A DNA stretch of 58,557 nucleotides from Candidatus Solibacter usitatus. GTDB taxonomy: Bacteria; Acidobacteriota; Terriglobia; Bryobacterales; Bryobacteraceae. Shown in pieces: positions 43,307 through 52,774 of this stretch (position 1 is its first letter; the number at the start of each line of letters is the position of its first letter). The position numbers and the translations under genes are program-made. The notes beneath the pieces were generated by a model, which made no database searches, was not told the origin of the DNA, and saw nothing but the letters and a program-made list of their open reading frames with translations. The stretch spans positions 1 to 58,557 of the forward strand of contig JACPVQ010000009.1 in NCBI GenBank assembly GCA_016191645.1, written 5' to 3'.

Positions 43307-45469
43307 ATGAGACAAGACCTGTTCGACCTGCCCGCTGAATTATTGCAGACGGTTTCCGCAAGGCCGATCGCCGAACTTGAAGACGAAGCGTTGGTAATGG
43401 CGTTGTCCACGCGCACAAACCTGTCCTGGACGCTGGGACCTGTTTCGCTGGAATTCGGACCACAGGCGGAAGGGTCCGTTGCGATACGTCGCGTGGGCGA
43501 AGTGTTCCGATTTACTGAGGCTGAAAAAGACGACGACCCCGCGCGGCGGCAAGTGATCACAGTGCCGGACGGAAAAGCGTACGTGTCGATTCAACTGCGC
43601 GTGTCCATCGGCGTGTCGGCGGCGGGCGGATTCAGCGGCGGCACGGTGGGAGTGAAAGCGTCGGCGAGTACGTCGGACACGTTTCTCATCGCCAACCACT
43701 GCTTGGTGGACGCCTCGCAATCGGTGGCCGAGGGAATCAAGACCGCGTTTGAAAACTTCGTCATGCCGTTTCAGGAATCGGCGTACCGAAGTATTCCCGA
43801 TGGCAATTTTCTCGAATATCAGTGCTATGGAAATCTCACAATCGGGATGCAGGCGGCCTTCGGATTCCAGGGGGTCCTGTTCGGCGGCGTGAGTGGCGGA
43901 GATTTGCGCCGGTCGCTCAACAGCCCGGTGGGCAGCATCACAGCGCGTGCCAAACCGGAAGCCAATCTCAGCGCGTCGTTCTCACTTGGTTGGCAGCACG
44001 AAGACGCGTTCCGCATGGTGCTGCGCGGCATGGCGGACACGGCGCGGCTCTATGTGTTCAAGATGGACCGCGACGCTGTGTCGGCCGCCTTGCGCGTGAA
44101 CGCGGGTGTCTCGCTCAATGCCGCGGTCAATCTAAAACCGCATGTGGACGACCTGATCGCCAAGTCGGCGCAGCGGCTGTTTGCCGATGTTCCCAGCGAT
44201 GTTTTGCGCAACAAACTCATCGGGCAGTTGGTTGCCAAGGCGAGCGGCGCGGCGTCGGCGGAGGTGAATGCTTTCACCCGCGAAACGCAGCAGAAGATTC
44301 AGACGCAGATCAAAAGACTGGACCGGTTGAACGTTTCGGCTGGCCTCGCCTTCGAACGCATCAGCGAGCACGCCGCGTTGCTGAGTTTAGATTTCGAACG
44401 CGCCGCCCCGCCGGACGGCTATAGCCTGGCGATGCATGGCGACATGGCAGCGGCAGTCGAACAACCGGGAACCTCGCTCGCGCCAGGTTCGTACATGCGG
44501 TCGGAGATCCGCCGCACCACATCGATGAGCGTGCAGCTGTTCAATGCGTTCCAGGCGAAGAGCATCGACGTGTTTTTCGAAAAGTCCGAACTGCGCTACA
44601 AAGGACAGGGCGTTTTTCAGCTGATGTTTCAAACCGGACGGAAGGCCGAAAGCAATGTTTTCGGTCACAACAAATCCATCGAGTTCGGCTTCGAGATCGC
44701 CGCTGAAGTGGCGGCGTCCGGTCTCATCGGCGAGAAGGACGTTCATCTGCGCATTGCGACGTCGGAGCGGAACAACGTGGAGGCGGCGCGCCGTACCGCT
44801 TCCATGCTGCACCTTATCCTGAGCGGCAGCGCGGGCGAAGGCGTGGACGCCGGTTTGCGCGCGGCGATCGAGGCCAATGCGCAGTTGAGCGTGCATGTTG
44901 TGGTTGCCCTCGCGCCGGATGCATACCGGCGGCTTCCATTTAGCGCGCTTGCCGATCGCCGCGCGGACGCGTTGAACTACGGCGCCTTTGTCGAAGCCGT
45001 GGATCTCATGTACGCAGGCAGCGGTTTTGGCACGCAAGGCTTCCCCGATGCCGTCAGTCAATACGAACAATGGGCGCTCTTCAACATCAATGCCATCGAC
45101 AGTGAAGAATCGACGCGGCCGCCGAACCGCCGCGAAACCGGAAACACGTCGCGATGGCCGGTGGGTATTCGCACGAACTCGCCGCACCCCATGTTGGTTA
45201 CGTACATGCTGGCCGCGCAGCAGTTCATGAACCTTTGTGAGGACCTGCCGCGTTTAGCGCAGGATCTGGACACCGCGCAGACCAAGGAAGCATGGGCACG
45301 CGTGCTGAAATCCGCCGGCGCACTGGTTGCCAAAGACTCCGGCGCGTTTCCCATCTACTTCACGAAGCCGCTGCTGGTGGCGTTGCTAAAACAGTGCGGA
45401 GGCAGGGTGCAACAGCTTCACGCCACAGAGGCGGGGGATGCGTTCGAAGTGGTCCTTAACTTTTGTTAA
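43307..45469 (+). CDS. Large protein of unknown function
   Basis: A 720-residue protein I do not recognise. There is no signal peptide and no obvious membrane helix. The N-terminal ~250 residues are rich in Gly, Ser and Ala with alternating hydrophobic strands ([20 protein letters not shown]), the middle is helical (about 270-360; [13 protein letters not shown]), a beta-rich stretch follows, and the C-terminal part is helical. High third-position GC and unbroken length argue that it is a real gene. It overlaps the convergent kbl gene by 14 bases. Its nearest neighbours give no clear clue to a function. Confidence 0.8.
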   Translation: MRQDLFDLPAELLQTVSARPIAELEDEALVMALSTRTNLSWTLGPVSLEFGPQAEGSVAIRRVGEVFRFTEAEKDDDPARRQVITVPDGKAYVSIQLRVSIGVSAAGGFSGGTVGVKASASTSDTFLIANHCLVDASQSVAEGIKTAFENFVMPFQESAYRSIPDGNFLEYQCYGNLTIGMQAAFGFQGVLFGGVSGGDLRRSLNSPVGSITARAKPEANLSASFSLGWQHEDAFRMVLRGMADTARLYVFKMDRDAVSAALRVNAGVSLNAAVNLKPHVDDLIAKSAQRLFADVPSDVLRNKLIGQLVAKASGAASAEVNAFTRETQQKIQTQIKRLDRLNVSAGLAFERISEHAALLSLDFERAAPPDGYSLAMHGDMAAAVEQPGTSLAPGSYMRSEIRRTTSMSVQLFNAFQAKSIDVFFEKSELRYKGQGVFQLMFQTGRKAESNVFGHNKSIEFGFEIAAEVAASGLIGEKDVHLRIATSERNNVEAARRTASMLHLILSGSAGEGVDAGLRAAIEANAQLSVHVVVALAPDAYRRLPFSALADRRADALNYGAFVEAVDLMYAGSGFGTQGFPDAVSQYEQWALFNINAIDSEESTRPPNRRETGNTSRWPVGIRTNSPHPMLVTYMLAAQQFMNLCEDLPRLAQDLDTAQTKEAWARVLKSAGALVAKDSGAFPIYFTKPLLVALLKQCGGRVQQLHATEAGDAFEVVLNFC

Positions 45470-46652
45470 GGAGACCCAACTCCGCGCGCACCGCGGAAAA
45501 TTGTTCCACCGCAAACGCCAGATCCTCTTCGGTGTGGGCGGCCGACACTTGCGTGCGAATGCGTGCTTTGCCTTGCGGAACCACAGGGTAGGAAAAACCA
45601 ACCACGTACACGCCGCGTTTCAACATCGCATCCGCCATGCGCGCGGCCAGCGCCGCGTCGCCCAGCATCACGGGCACAATCGGATGTTCACCGGGTACGA
45701 TGTCAAATCCAAGCGCCGACATTTTGCCTCGGAAGTATTTGGTGTTGCGCTCCAAGCGGTCACGCAATTCCGTGGAAGCGGAGAGCAGTTCCAGAGCGCG
45801 GAGAGACGCAGCGGCAATCGGCGGCGCAAGCGTATTCGAAAAAAGGTACGGGCGCGAGCGCTGCCGCAAAAGATCGATGATTTCACGGCGGCCTGAAACG
45901 TAGCCTCCGCTCGCCCCGCCCAGCGCTTTGCCCAACGTGCCGGTGAGAATATCGACGCGCGCCATCACGCCGTGATGCTCATGCGTGCCGCGCCCGTGCG
46001 CGCCCATAAATCCTACCGCATGCGAATCGTCCACCATCACCATCGCGCCATGGCGTTCGGCCAAATCGCAGATGGCGGGCAGCTTGGCGATATAGCCGTC
46101 CATGGAAAACACGCCGTCGGTGGCGATCAGCCGGAAGCGCGCCGTGGATGATTCGCTCAGCTTCGCTTCCAGATCCGCCATGTCGCCGTTGCGATAGCGG
46201 AATCGACGCGCTTTCGAGAGTCGAATGCCGTCGATGATGCTGGCATGATTCAACTCATCGGAGATCACCGCGTCTTCTTCTGCCAACAACGTTTCGAACA
46301 ACCCGCCATTCGCATCGAAACAAGAGGAGTAGAGGATGGTATCTTCCGTGCCCAGAAACTCGCTCAGCTTTTCTTCCAATGTGCGATGCAGCGCCTGCGT
46401 GCCGCAGATGAAGCGCACCGATGCCAGACCATATCCCCACTCATCCAGCGCCCTTCGCGCGGATGCGACAAGTTCCGGATGATTCGCCAGACCCAGATAG
46501 TTGTTGGCGCACAGGTTCAACACGCGCGCGCCGGAAGCGAGTTCGATATGCGCATTCTGCGGCGATCCGATCAGGCGTTCGTTTTTGAACAAGCCCGCAT
46601 CGCGAATGGATGCGAGGCTGCGTTGCACGTGTTGTTGAAAATCTCCGTACAT
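45456..46652 (-). CDS. kbl: 2-amino-3-ketobutyrate CoA ligase (glycine C-acetyltransferase)
   Basis: A 398-residue PLP enzyme of the alpha-oxoamine synthase family. Landmarks are [45 protein letters not shown] and the Schiff-base lysine in [15 protein letters not shown]. It converts 2-amino-3-oxobutanoate and CoA to glycine and acetyl-CoA, the second step of threonine breakdown. Its start is 1 base past the stop of tdh, so the two form the classic tdh-kbl operon. Confidence 0.95.
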   Translation of the reverse strand: MYGDFQQHVQRSLASIRDAGLFKNERLIGSPQNAHIELASGARVLNLCANNYLGLANHPELVASARRALDEWGYGLASVRFICGTQALHRTLEEKLSEFLGTEDTILYSSCFDANGGLFETLLAEEDAVISDELNHASIIDGIRLSKARRFRYRNGDMADLEAKLSESSTARFRLIATDGVFSMDGYIAKLPAICDLAERHGAMVMVDDSHAVGFMGAHGRGTHEHHGVMARVDILTGTLGKALGGASGGYVSGRREIIDLLRQRSRPYLFSNTLAPPIAAASLRALELLSASTELRDRLERNTKYFRGKMSALGFDIVPGEHPIVPVMLGDAALAARMADAMLKRGVYVVGFSYPVVPQGKARIRTQVSAAHTEEDLAFAVEQFSAVRAELGLLNKS

Positions 46653-46653
46653 G

Positions 46654-47682
46654 CTATTTCTCCCACGACAGAACGACCTTGCCGCTATCGCCCGTGCGCA
46701 TGGCCGAGAAGCCTTTTTCAAACTCCGTGTAGTGGTAGCGATGCGTGATTACGGGCCGGATGTCCAAACCGGTTTCGAGCATCACCGTCATCTTGTACCA
46801 CGTCTCATACATTTCGCGGCCGTAGATGCCTTTGATCGTCAGCCCGTTGAAGATCACCGTGTTCCAATCGATGGCGATGGGCGTGGAAGGAATGCCGAGC
46901 ATGGCGATCTTGCCGCCGTGCGCCATGTTCGCCAGCATGTCCTGAAACGCGCTCTGCTGCCCGGACATCTCCAGGCCGACGTCGAAGCCTTCGTGCATGC
47001 CGAGTTGCTTTTGTACATCGCCGAGCGAAGTTTCCTTCGCATTCACCGCCATGGTCACACCGGTTTTGCGAGCCAGTTCCAGGCGCGCGGGATTCACGTC
47101 GGTGATCACCACGAAGCGCGCTCCGGCGTGCCGCGCCACGGCGGCGGCCATGATCCCAATAGGGCCCGCGCCCGTTACCAAAACGTCCTCGCCCAGCACC
47201 GGGAACGATAGCGCTGTGTGCACCGCATTGCCGAACGGATCGAAGATGGAGGCGACGTCGAGATCGATGGAAGGCGCGTGACGCCAGATGTTCGCCACCG
47301 GGATGGCGACATATTCCGCGAACGCGCCGGGCCGGTTCACGCCCACGCCCATCGTATGCGCGCAGAGATGACGGCGGCCGGCCATGCAGTTGCGGCACGT
47401 TCCGCACACCACATGTCCCTCGCCGGAAACGATCTCGCCCGCATGAAACGCCGTGACGTTGCTGCCGAGCTTTACCACGCGGCCCACGAATTCATGCCCA
47501 ATCGCCATGGGGACGGGGATCGTCTTTTTCGCCCAATCGTCCCAGTTGTAAATGTGCAGATCGGTGCCGCAGATGCCCGTGCGCAGAACTTCAATCAGGA
47601 CATCGTTGATGCCGATTTCCGGCTCAGGAATTTCCGCGAGCCACAATCCGGGCTCGGCTTTTGATTTGACTAACGCTTTCAA
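46654..47682 (-). CDS. tdh: L-threonine 3-dehydrogenase
   Basis: A 342-residue zinc-dependent alcohol dehydrogenase family protein. The catalytic zinc ligands are in [15 protein letters not shown] and AIGHEFVG, the structural zinc cysteines in [15 protein letters not shown], and the NAD-binding [10 protein letters not shown] is in the second domain. It oxidises L-threonine to 2-amino-3-oxobutanoate, which kbl then cleaves. It is the first gene of the operon; a short inverted repeat lies 14 bases upstream of its start. Confidence 0.95.
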   Translation of the reverse strand: MKALVKSKAEPGLWLAEIPEPEIGINDVLIEVLRTGICGTDLHIYNWDDWAKKTIPVPMAIGHEFVGRVVKLGSNVTAFHAGEIVSGEGHVVCGTCRNCMAGRRHLCAHTMGVGVNRPGAFAEYVAIPVANIWRHAPSIDLDVASIFDPFGNAVHTALSFPVLGEDVLVTGAGPIGIMAAAVARHAGARFVVITDVNPARLELARKTGVTMAVNAKETSLGDVQKQLGMHEGFDVGLEMSGQQSAFQDMLANMAHGGKIAMLGIPSTPIAIDWNTVIFNGLTIKGIYGREMYETWYKMTVMLETGLDIRPVITHRYHYTEFEKGFSAMRTGDSGKVVLSWEK

Positions 47683-47695
47683 AAAGAATCACCCC

Positions 47696-47711
47696 GCAAC
47701 ACCAGTGTTGC
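47696..47711. promoter_or_regulatory. Inverted repeat between tdh and a divergent gene
   Basis: GCAACAC-CA-GTGTTGC is a perfect 7-base inverted repeat with a 2-base centre, 14 bases before the tdh start codon. It could be an operator or the foot of a leader hairpin; nothing more is visible. Confidence 0.3.
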
Positions 47712-47798
47712 ACGCGGTCAATATGTACGGGCATGTTGTCCCACGACATCCGCGCGGTGCGATTCGATCCTGTACAATCGATCTGGAGGTTTCACACC

Positions 47799-48149
47799 AT
47801 GAAGAGGATGTTGGTTCTGGCAATTGCCGTATGCGTAGTGATGCTGCCCTGCGCGGCGGCGGAAATCGAAGGAGTCCTGGTGGACAAGGCCTGTTCAGCG
47901 AAGGCCATCAAAGATGGATACGCCAAGGCCGGCGCGCACACAAAAGATTGTGCGCTCATGGATAGCTGCCTGGAAAGCGGATTCGGCGTACTCACCGCGG
48001 ACAACAAGTATCTGCTGTTCGACAAAGAGGGCACCAAGAAAGCCGCCGCGGCTCTGGAGGCTTCGTCGAAGAAAGATAATCTGAAAGTGAAAGTAACCGG
48101 CGACATGAGCGGAGCCACCATAAGAGTACTCACGTTGCGCATTCTCTAA
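47799..48149 (+). CDS. Small secreted protein of unknown function
   Basis: A 116-residue protein with a signal peptide (MKRMLVLAIAVCVVMLPCAAA) and mature cysteines in KACSAK, KDCALMDSC and a well-placed TGGAGGT ribosome site before ATG 47799. Small domains of this kind (EGVLVDKACS ... DNKYLLFDKEG ... VKVTGDMSG) are common in Acidobacteriota, but I know of no assigned function. The Gfo/Idh gene follows after 10 bases, so they probably share a transcript. Confidence 0.78.
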   Translation: MKRMLVLAIAVCVVMLPCAAAEIEGVLVDKACSAKAIKDGYAKAGAHTKDCALMDSCLESGFGVLTADNKYLLFDKEGTKKAAAALEASSKKDNLKVKVTGDMSGATIRVLTLRIL

Positions 48150-48159
48150 AGGAGCGATT

Positions 48160-49533
48160 ATGCATCAGGATACTTCCAGACGGTTCTTTCTCGGCGCCGC
48201 GACGGCGGCATCGGCCATGCGCGTCTTCGGCGCAAATGATCGAATCAACGTGGCCATTGTCGGGCTCGGCGGGCGCGGCGGCAATCACCTGAGCATTTAC
48301 AGCCGGCTTGCCGAAGCGCGCGTGTCGGCGATTTGCGACATCAACCAGGCTGCGCGCGAACGCGCGCAGGCAACGTTGCAGCGCAGCACAAGCGAGAAGG
48401 CGCAGGAGTTCGAGGACATGCGCGAGGCGTTCGCCAACCCCGGAGTGGACGCCGTGTCCATCGCCACGCCGAATCATTGGCATGCGCTGGCCGCAATTTG
48501 GGCGATGAAAGCCGGCAAGGATGTCTACGGCGAAAAGCCCGCTTGTCACAACATCTACGAGGGACTCAAGATGGTGCAGGTGGCGCGCGAGACCAAGCGC
48601 ATGCTGCAAATCGGATCGCAGCACCGCAGCACTCCGTTCAAGATCAAAGCGATGGCCGCGCTGCACGGCGGGCTCATCGGAAAGATCTATCAGTCGAAGG
48701 GTCTGTGCTATAAGCGGCGCGTATCCATCGGCCGCAAGCCCGATACACCCACTCCCGCCGGCGTCAATTGGGATCTCTTTCGTGGACCCGCGCCCATGCG
48801 CGCGTTCAATGAATTGCGCTTCCGCTACAACTGGCATTGGTTTTGGGATACCGGCAACGGAGACATCGGCAATCAAGGCGTGCACCAAATGGGCGTCGCG
48901 CGTTGGGGACTGGCCGATCCCGAATGGCCGCAGTATGTCTACGCTCACGGCGGAAAGTTCGCCTACGATGACGATCAGGAAACGCCCAACACGCTGCTTT
49001 CCAACTTCAACTTTGGCAATCGCGAGCTGGTGTTTGAGGTGCGCGGTCTACTGACCGGAGGGGAAGGCGTGCCTGCAACGCGCCGCATGCGTCCGCCTGC
49101 CGGCGCACCGGGCGCGACCGCCACTCCATCGCCCACGGCCACCGCGCCTCGATCCGGCGCGCCGCTCAACGTGATGGTGGGCAATCTTTTCTATGGCAGC
49201 GAAGGTTGGGCCGCCATGAACGATGAAGGGTTTCAGGCTTTCAAAGGGGAGAGCAATGAACTCATCATGGAAGAGCGTGGCACGCGCGCCGAAGGTGGCG
49301 ACACGACCGGTCTCCACATGCGGAACTTCCTCGCCGCGGTGAAATCGCGCAATCACAAAGATCTGAATGACGAGATCGCCAGCGCGCATCTCAGCGCCGG
49401 ACTCTGCCATCTCGCCAATATCAGCTATCGCACGGGCCGCAAGCTTACTCTCACCAGCGGACCGAAATTCGCGAATGATGCCGAGGCGAACAAGTTGCTG
49501 ACACGGGACTATCGCAAGCCCTACGTGGTGTAG
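48160..49533 (+). CDS. Tat-exported Gfo/Idh/MocA-family oxidoreductase
   Basis: A 457-residue NAD(P)-dependent sugar-type oxidoreductase with a Tat signal (TSRRFFLGAATAASA). The dinucleotide fold starts NVAIVGLGGRGGNHL, followed by the family motif in KDVYGEKPACHN (the catalytic lysine region EKP) and the C-terminal alpha/beta domain (WHWFWDTGNGDIGNQGVHQMG). Export by Tat fits a folded, cofactor-loaded protein. A low-complexity Pro/Ala/Thr stretch (about 305-335) interrupts the C-terminal domain. Its stop overlaps the convergent glycosylase gene by 13 bases. Confidence 0.9.
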   Translation: MHQDTSRRFFLGAATAASAMRVFGANDRINVAIVGLGGRGGNHLSIYSRLAEARVSAICDINQAARERAQATLQRSTSEKAQEFEDMREAFANPGVDAVSIATPNHWHALAAIWAMKAGKDVYGEKPACHNIYEGLKMVQVARETKRMLQIGSQHRSTPFKIKAMAALHGGLIGKIYQSKGLCYKRRVSIGRKPDTPTPAGVNWDLFRGPAPMRAFNELRFRYNWHWFWDTGNGDIGNQGVHQMGVARWGLADPEWPQYVYAHGGKFAYDDDQETPNTLLSNFNFGNRELVFEVRGLLTGGEGVPATRRMRPPAGAPGATATPSPTATAPRSGAPLNVMVGNLFYGSEGWAAMNDEGFQAFKGESNELIMEERGTRAEGGDTTGLHMRNFLAAVKSRNHKDLNDEIASAHLSAGLCHLANISYRTGRKLTLTSGPKFANDAEANKLLTRDYRKPYVV

Positions 49534-50090
49534 GTGGAAGGTAACACCGGTTTGCTGACGTAGCGATTCCCGGCAATCGCAAAACGCAGCGGCCAGTCCA
49601 CGGCCGTGCGAATCCCCACGCGCGGGCCAACGGCGATCTTCTTCGTCGCGGCCGCACGGCGCACGGTAAATTCTCCCTGTGTGAGATCGACGCCGTTTTG
49701 CGCGCGGGTAATGCCCATGGCGCGCGTCAACTTGCCTGGTCCCGATGCGTTCAGGTCCAAGCCTACCAGCGGTTCCAACGCGCGAATCAGTACGCAGCCC
49801 GGTGATCCTTCCGGCTCGGTGACAATGTTGAGGCAATGGTACATTCCGTAAATCAAGTAGACGTAGGCGTGACCGGGCGGCCCGTAGAGCACGCGCGTGC
49901 GCGGCGTCAAGCCTTTTGCCGCGTGCGCCGCCGGATCGCGCTCGCCCAGATACGCTTCCGTTTCCACAATGCGCGCGGCACACTTGCCATGTACCAACAC
50001 CATGCCCAGCAAATCGGGCGCGACTTCCGCCGCCGGCCGCATGTAGAAACGCCGCGGAAGAATCGGCAACTGATCGTGGTCCGTGCGCAA
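49521..50090 (-). CDS. DNA-3-methyladenine glycosylase (AAG/Mpg family)
   Basis: A 189-residue DNA repair enzyme. The family pattern is complete: LPRRFYMRPAAEVAPDLLGMVLV, the catalytic glutamate in RIVETEAYLGERDPAAHA, GPPGHAYVYLIYGMYHCLN, and GPGKLTRAMGI. It removes alkylated purines from DNA. The start is a TTG at 50090; a downstream ATG at 50042 would remove part of the conserved N-terminus. It is divergent from the ThpR gene, 33 bases apart. Confidence 0.93.
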   Translation of the reverse strand: MRTDHDQLPILPRRFYMRPAAEVAPDLLGMVLVHGKCAARIVETEAYLGERDPAAHAAKGLTPRTRVLYGPPGHAYVYLIYGMYHCLNIVTEPEGSPGCVLIRALEPLVGLDLNASGPGKLTRAMGITRAQNGVDLTQGEFTVRRAAATKKIAVGPRVGIRTAVDWPLRFAIAGNRYVSKPVLPSTYTT

Positions 50091-50123
50091 TGGAGTACTC
50101 TATTGTATTGCGCCATCGATAGC

Positions 50124-50669
50124 ATGCGTTTGTTTGTTGGATTGGAAATACCCGAAGAAGTACGCGCAAAGCTGAGCGAACTGCTGGATCGATTGCGGCC
50201 GGCGGCGCGGCTGCGTTGGAGCCCCGTGGCGAATCTGCACATCACCACGAAATTCATAGGCGAATGGCCCAAGGAGCGTTTGAGTGAAATGAAAACCGCG
50301 CTCGATCAAGTCACCGGCGAGCCGGTACCCATCGCCATTCGCGGATTGGGCTGGTTTCCCAATCCTCATCAGCCGCGCGTCTTCTTCGCTTCGGTTCGCG
50401 CCCCGGCGACACTGGTGGCCCTCGCGGCACAAACGGCGGAAGCAGTCGCTGCTCTCGGCGTTCTCAAGGAAACGCGCGACTATTCGCCGCACATGACGCT
50501 GGCCCGCATTCCAGCTCCTTCCTCGATTATCGAACTTCGCCGGCGCGTCGCGGCTTTGCCGTCCGACGATTTCGGGAGTTTCACCGCCACCGAATTTCAT
50601 CTTTATCGCAGCCAGCCGGTGCCGGGCGGCTCGGCATATTCGAAGCTGGCAACCTTTCCCATCGAGTAA
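50124..50669 (+). CDS. thpR: RNA 2',3'-cyclic phosphodiesterase
   Basis: A 181-residue 2H phosphoesterase. The two HxT motifs are HITTKF (His39) and HMTLAR. It opens 2',3'-cyclic phosphates on RNA to a 2'-phosphate. The length and MRLFVGLEIPEEV start are typical. It is 3 bases upstream of plsY and translated in the same direction. Confidence 0.93.
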   Translation: MRLFVGLEIPEEVRAKLSELLDRLRPAARLRWSPVANLHITTKFIGEWPKERLSEMKTALDQVTGEPVPIAIRGLGWFPNPHQPRVFFASVRAPATLVALAAQTAEAVAALGVLKETRDYSPHMTLARIPAPSSIIELRRRVAALPSDDFGSFTATEFHLYRSQPVPGGSAYSKLATFPIE

Positions 50670-50672
50670 ACC

Positions 50673-51275
50673 ATGTCCATTCTCGCCATTCTCATCGCCT
50701 ATCTTTTGGGAGCCATCCCATTCGGCTATCTGCTCACGAAATGGAAAACGGGGAAGGACATTCAACAGCTGGGAAGCGGCAACATCGGCGCGACGAACGT
50801 GCTGCGAACAGCGGGCCGCGCGCTCGGCATCGCGACGCTCTTATTGGACATCGCGAAGGGGTTTGCCGCGCTGTGGATCGCCGCGCGCCTCACCGGAAAT
50901 TCGCCAATTGCGGAAAGCCTCGCCGCGCTCGCCGTCATCGCCGGACACGCATATCCCGTGTTTCTGCGATTTCAGGGCGGGAAAGCGGTGGCCACCTTCA
51001 CGGGAGCATTTCTCTTTATCGCGCCTCTACCTCTACTGGCAACGGCCATCGTTTTTGTCGTCGTCGTAACCGTCAGCCGGTACATCTCGCTGGGTTCCAT
51101 TCTGAGCGCGGGGCTGTTTCCGTTGGCGCTGCTGCTCATCGATCATCCGGAAACGCCGCTGTTGCTCGCCGCAATTGTAGGCGGCGCGTTCCTCATCTGG
51201 CGTCATAAAGAGAACATTCACCGGCTGCGCGCGGGAAATGAGAATGTGCTGCGACTGGGCGGCAAGCGCACGTAG
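50673..51275 (+). CDS. plsY: Acyl-phosphate glycerol-3-phosphate acyltransferase
   Basis: A 200-residue inner-membrane protein with about five to six helices and the PlsY motifs AIPFGYLL, GSGNIGATNVLRTAG and FQGGKAVATFTGAF. It moves an acyl group from acyl phosphate to glycerol-3-phosphate, the first step of phospholipid synthesis. It starts 3 bases after thpR. Confidence 0.96.
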   Translation: MSILAILIAYLLGAIPFGYLLTKWKTGKDIQQLGSGNIGATNVLRTAGRALGIATLLLDIAKGFAALWIAARLTGNSPIAESLAALAVIAGHAYPVFLRFQGGKAVATFTGAFLFIAPLPLLATAIVFVVVVTVSRYISLGSILSAGLFPLALLLIDHPETPLLLAAIVGGAFLIWRHKENIHRLRAGNENVLRLGGKRT

Positions 51276-51341
51276 CCGCGCGATTACATATACTGTTTAT
51301 TTCCCGCCGCATTGGTGCGGCAATCAACTCCGGAGGGGCGA

Positions 51342-52766
51342 ATGTTTCTGCGATTGCTCTGCGCTGTTTGTGTGCTCACCGTCGGCGCTAACTCAAAAGA
51401 CTGGCTGCAATTCCGCGGCCCCAACTCCAGTGGCATCGCCGATGAGACCAACCTGCCGGATGAATTCGGTCCGAGCAAGAACGTCGTGTGGAAAACCGCT
51501 CTCCCTCCGGGACATTCCTCGCCCATCGTGGTGGGCGATCGCATTTTCCTCACGGCCTTTGAGGCCGACAAACTGCTCACGTTCTGCCTGGACCGCGTCA
51601 CGGGCAAGATTCAATGGCGTCGCGAATCGCCGCGTCCGCGCACGCAGGAGCTGCATAAATCGAATACTCCGGCGTCGCCCAGCGCGGTGAGCGACGGCAA
51701 GAGCATCTATGTCTTCTTCACCGACTTCGGACTCATCAGCTATGGCTTGGACGGCAACGAGCGCTGGAAGACCGCGATGGGTCCTTTCAACAATCCGTTC
51801 GGCATGGGCGCATCGCCGGTTCTGGTGGACAACATTCTGCTGCAATCCTGCGATGCCGAGAGCGGATCGTATTTCGCCGCGTTCGACAAGAACACGGGCA
51901 AGGAACTGTGGCGTTCAGAACGGCCCGAATACTCGCGCGGCTTTTCCACGCCCGTGCTTTATGAACCGGCCGGCGGACCGAAGCAGGCCATCCTCGCCGG
52001 CTCCTATCAGTTGACTTCCTATGACGTGAAAACCGGCAAGCCCGTTTGGTGGTTCCGCGGCCTGACCTGGCAATTGAAACCAACGCCGGTTCTTAACAAA
52101 ACAAAGGATACGGTTTATGTTCTTGGCTGGGCGGGCGGCTCCGACACCGGGCAGCAGGAGAGCATCGCCGACTTCGCCGATGTTTTGAAGTTGTGGGATA
52201 AGGACGGCGACAAGCTGTTGTCGAAGGAAGAAATCCCCGACGATAAGGTGAAGAAGGATTGGGGCGCAATCGATTTGGATCGCGACGGCAAACTGGGCGA
52301 TAGGGACTGGAAGCTCTATCAATCGCGGCGCGCGGCGCAGAACATGTTTCAGGCGATTCGCCTCGGGCCGAATCCCAAAGGCGATATCACCGCGAATGCG
52401 CGTTCGTGGGCTTACACGAAGTCGCTACCCAACGTGCCTTCTCCGCTGTTCTACGACGATGTCCTGTACCTGATGAAAGAGGGCGGCATTCTCACCTCCA
52501 TCAATCCCGCCGATGGATCGGTCTACAAACAAGGACGCTTGCAGGGGGCGCTCAGCCAGTATTTCGCGTCTCCGCTGGCCTCAGGCGGAAAGCTGTACAT
52601 GATTTCCGAGACCGGCAATGTTGTGGTGTTGAAAGCCGGCAAAGATTGGGAGATCATCAAGGTCAACGACATGGATGATGAAGTGCACGCTACTCCCGCG
52701 ATGGTGGATGGCAGGATCTATCTGCGCACCAAGAGCGCGCTCTATTGTTTCGCCAAGAAAGACTGA
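51342..52766 (+). CDS. Secreted PQQ-like beta-propeller protein with EF-hand insertion
   Basis: A 474-residue protein with a signal peptide (MFLRLLCAVCVLTVGANS) and the ribosome site CGGAGGGG. Propeller blades with the W-x-G / G-K pattern begin WLQFRGPNSSGIADE and repeat through the protein (KNTGKELWRSE, VKTGKPVWWF). Inserted near the middle (about 275-325) are two EF-hand-like calcium loops, DKDGDKLLSKEE and DLDRDGKLGDRD, which sit between blades. This combination is common in Acidobacteriota and Planctomycetes; the ligand is not known. Its stop is 8 bases from that of the convergent amidohydrolase. Confidence 0.88.
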   Translation: MFLRLLCAVCVLTVGANSKDWLQFRGPNSSGIADETNLPDEFGPSKNVVWKTALPPGHSSPIVVGDRIFLTAFEADKLLTFCLDRVTGKIQWRRESPRPRTQELHKSNTPASPSAVSDGKSIYVFFTDFGLISYGLDGNERWKTAMGPFNNPFGMGASPVLVDNILLQSCDAESGSYFAAFDKNTGKELWRSERPEYSRGFSTPVLYEPAGGPKQAILAGSYQLTSYDVKTGKPVWWFRGLTWQLKPTPVLNKTKDTVYVLGWAGGSDTGQQESIADFADVLKLWDKDGDKLLSKEEIPDDKVKKDWGAIDLDRDGKLGDRDWKLYQSRRAAQNMFQAIRLGPNPKGDITANARSWAYTKSLPNVPSPLFYDDVLYLMKEGGILTSINPADGSVYKQGRLQGALSQYFASPLASGGKLYMISETGNVVVLKAGKDWEIIKVNDMDDEVHATPAMVDGRIYLRTKSALYCFAKKD

Positions 52767-52774
52767 CGCCGCGT

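Noticed and set aside
43625..43700. Glycine-rich strands of the 720-residue protein as an outer-membrane barrel
   Set aside because: No signal peptide and no C-terminal aromatic barrel signature.
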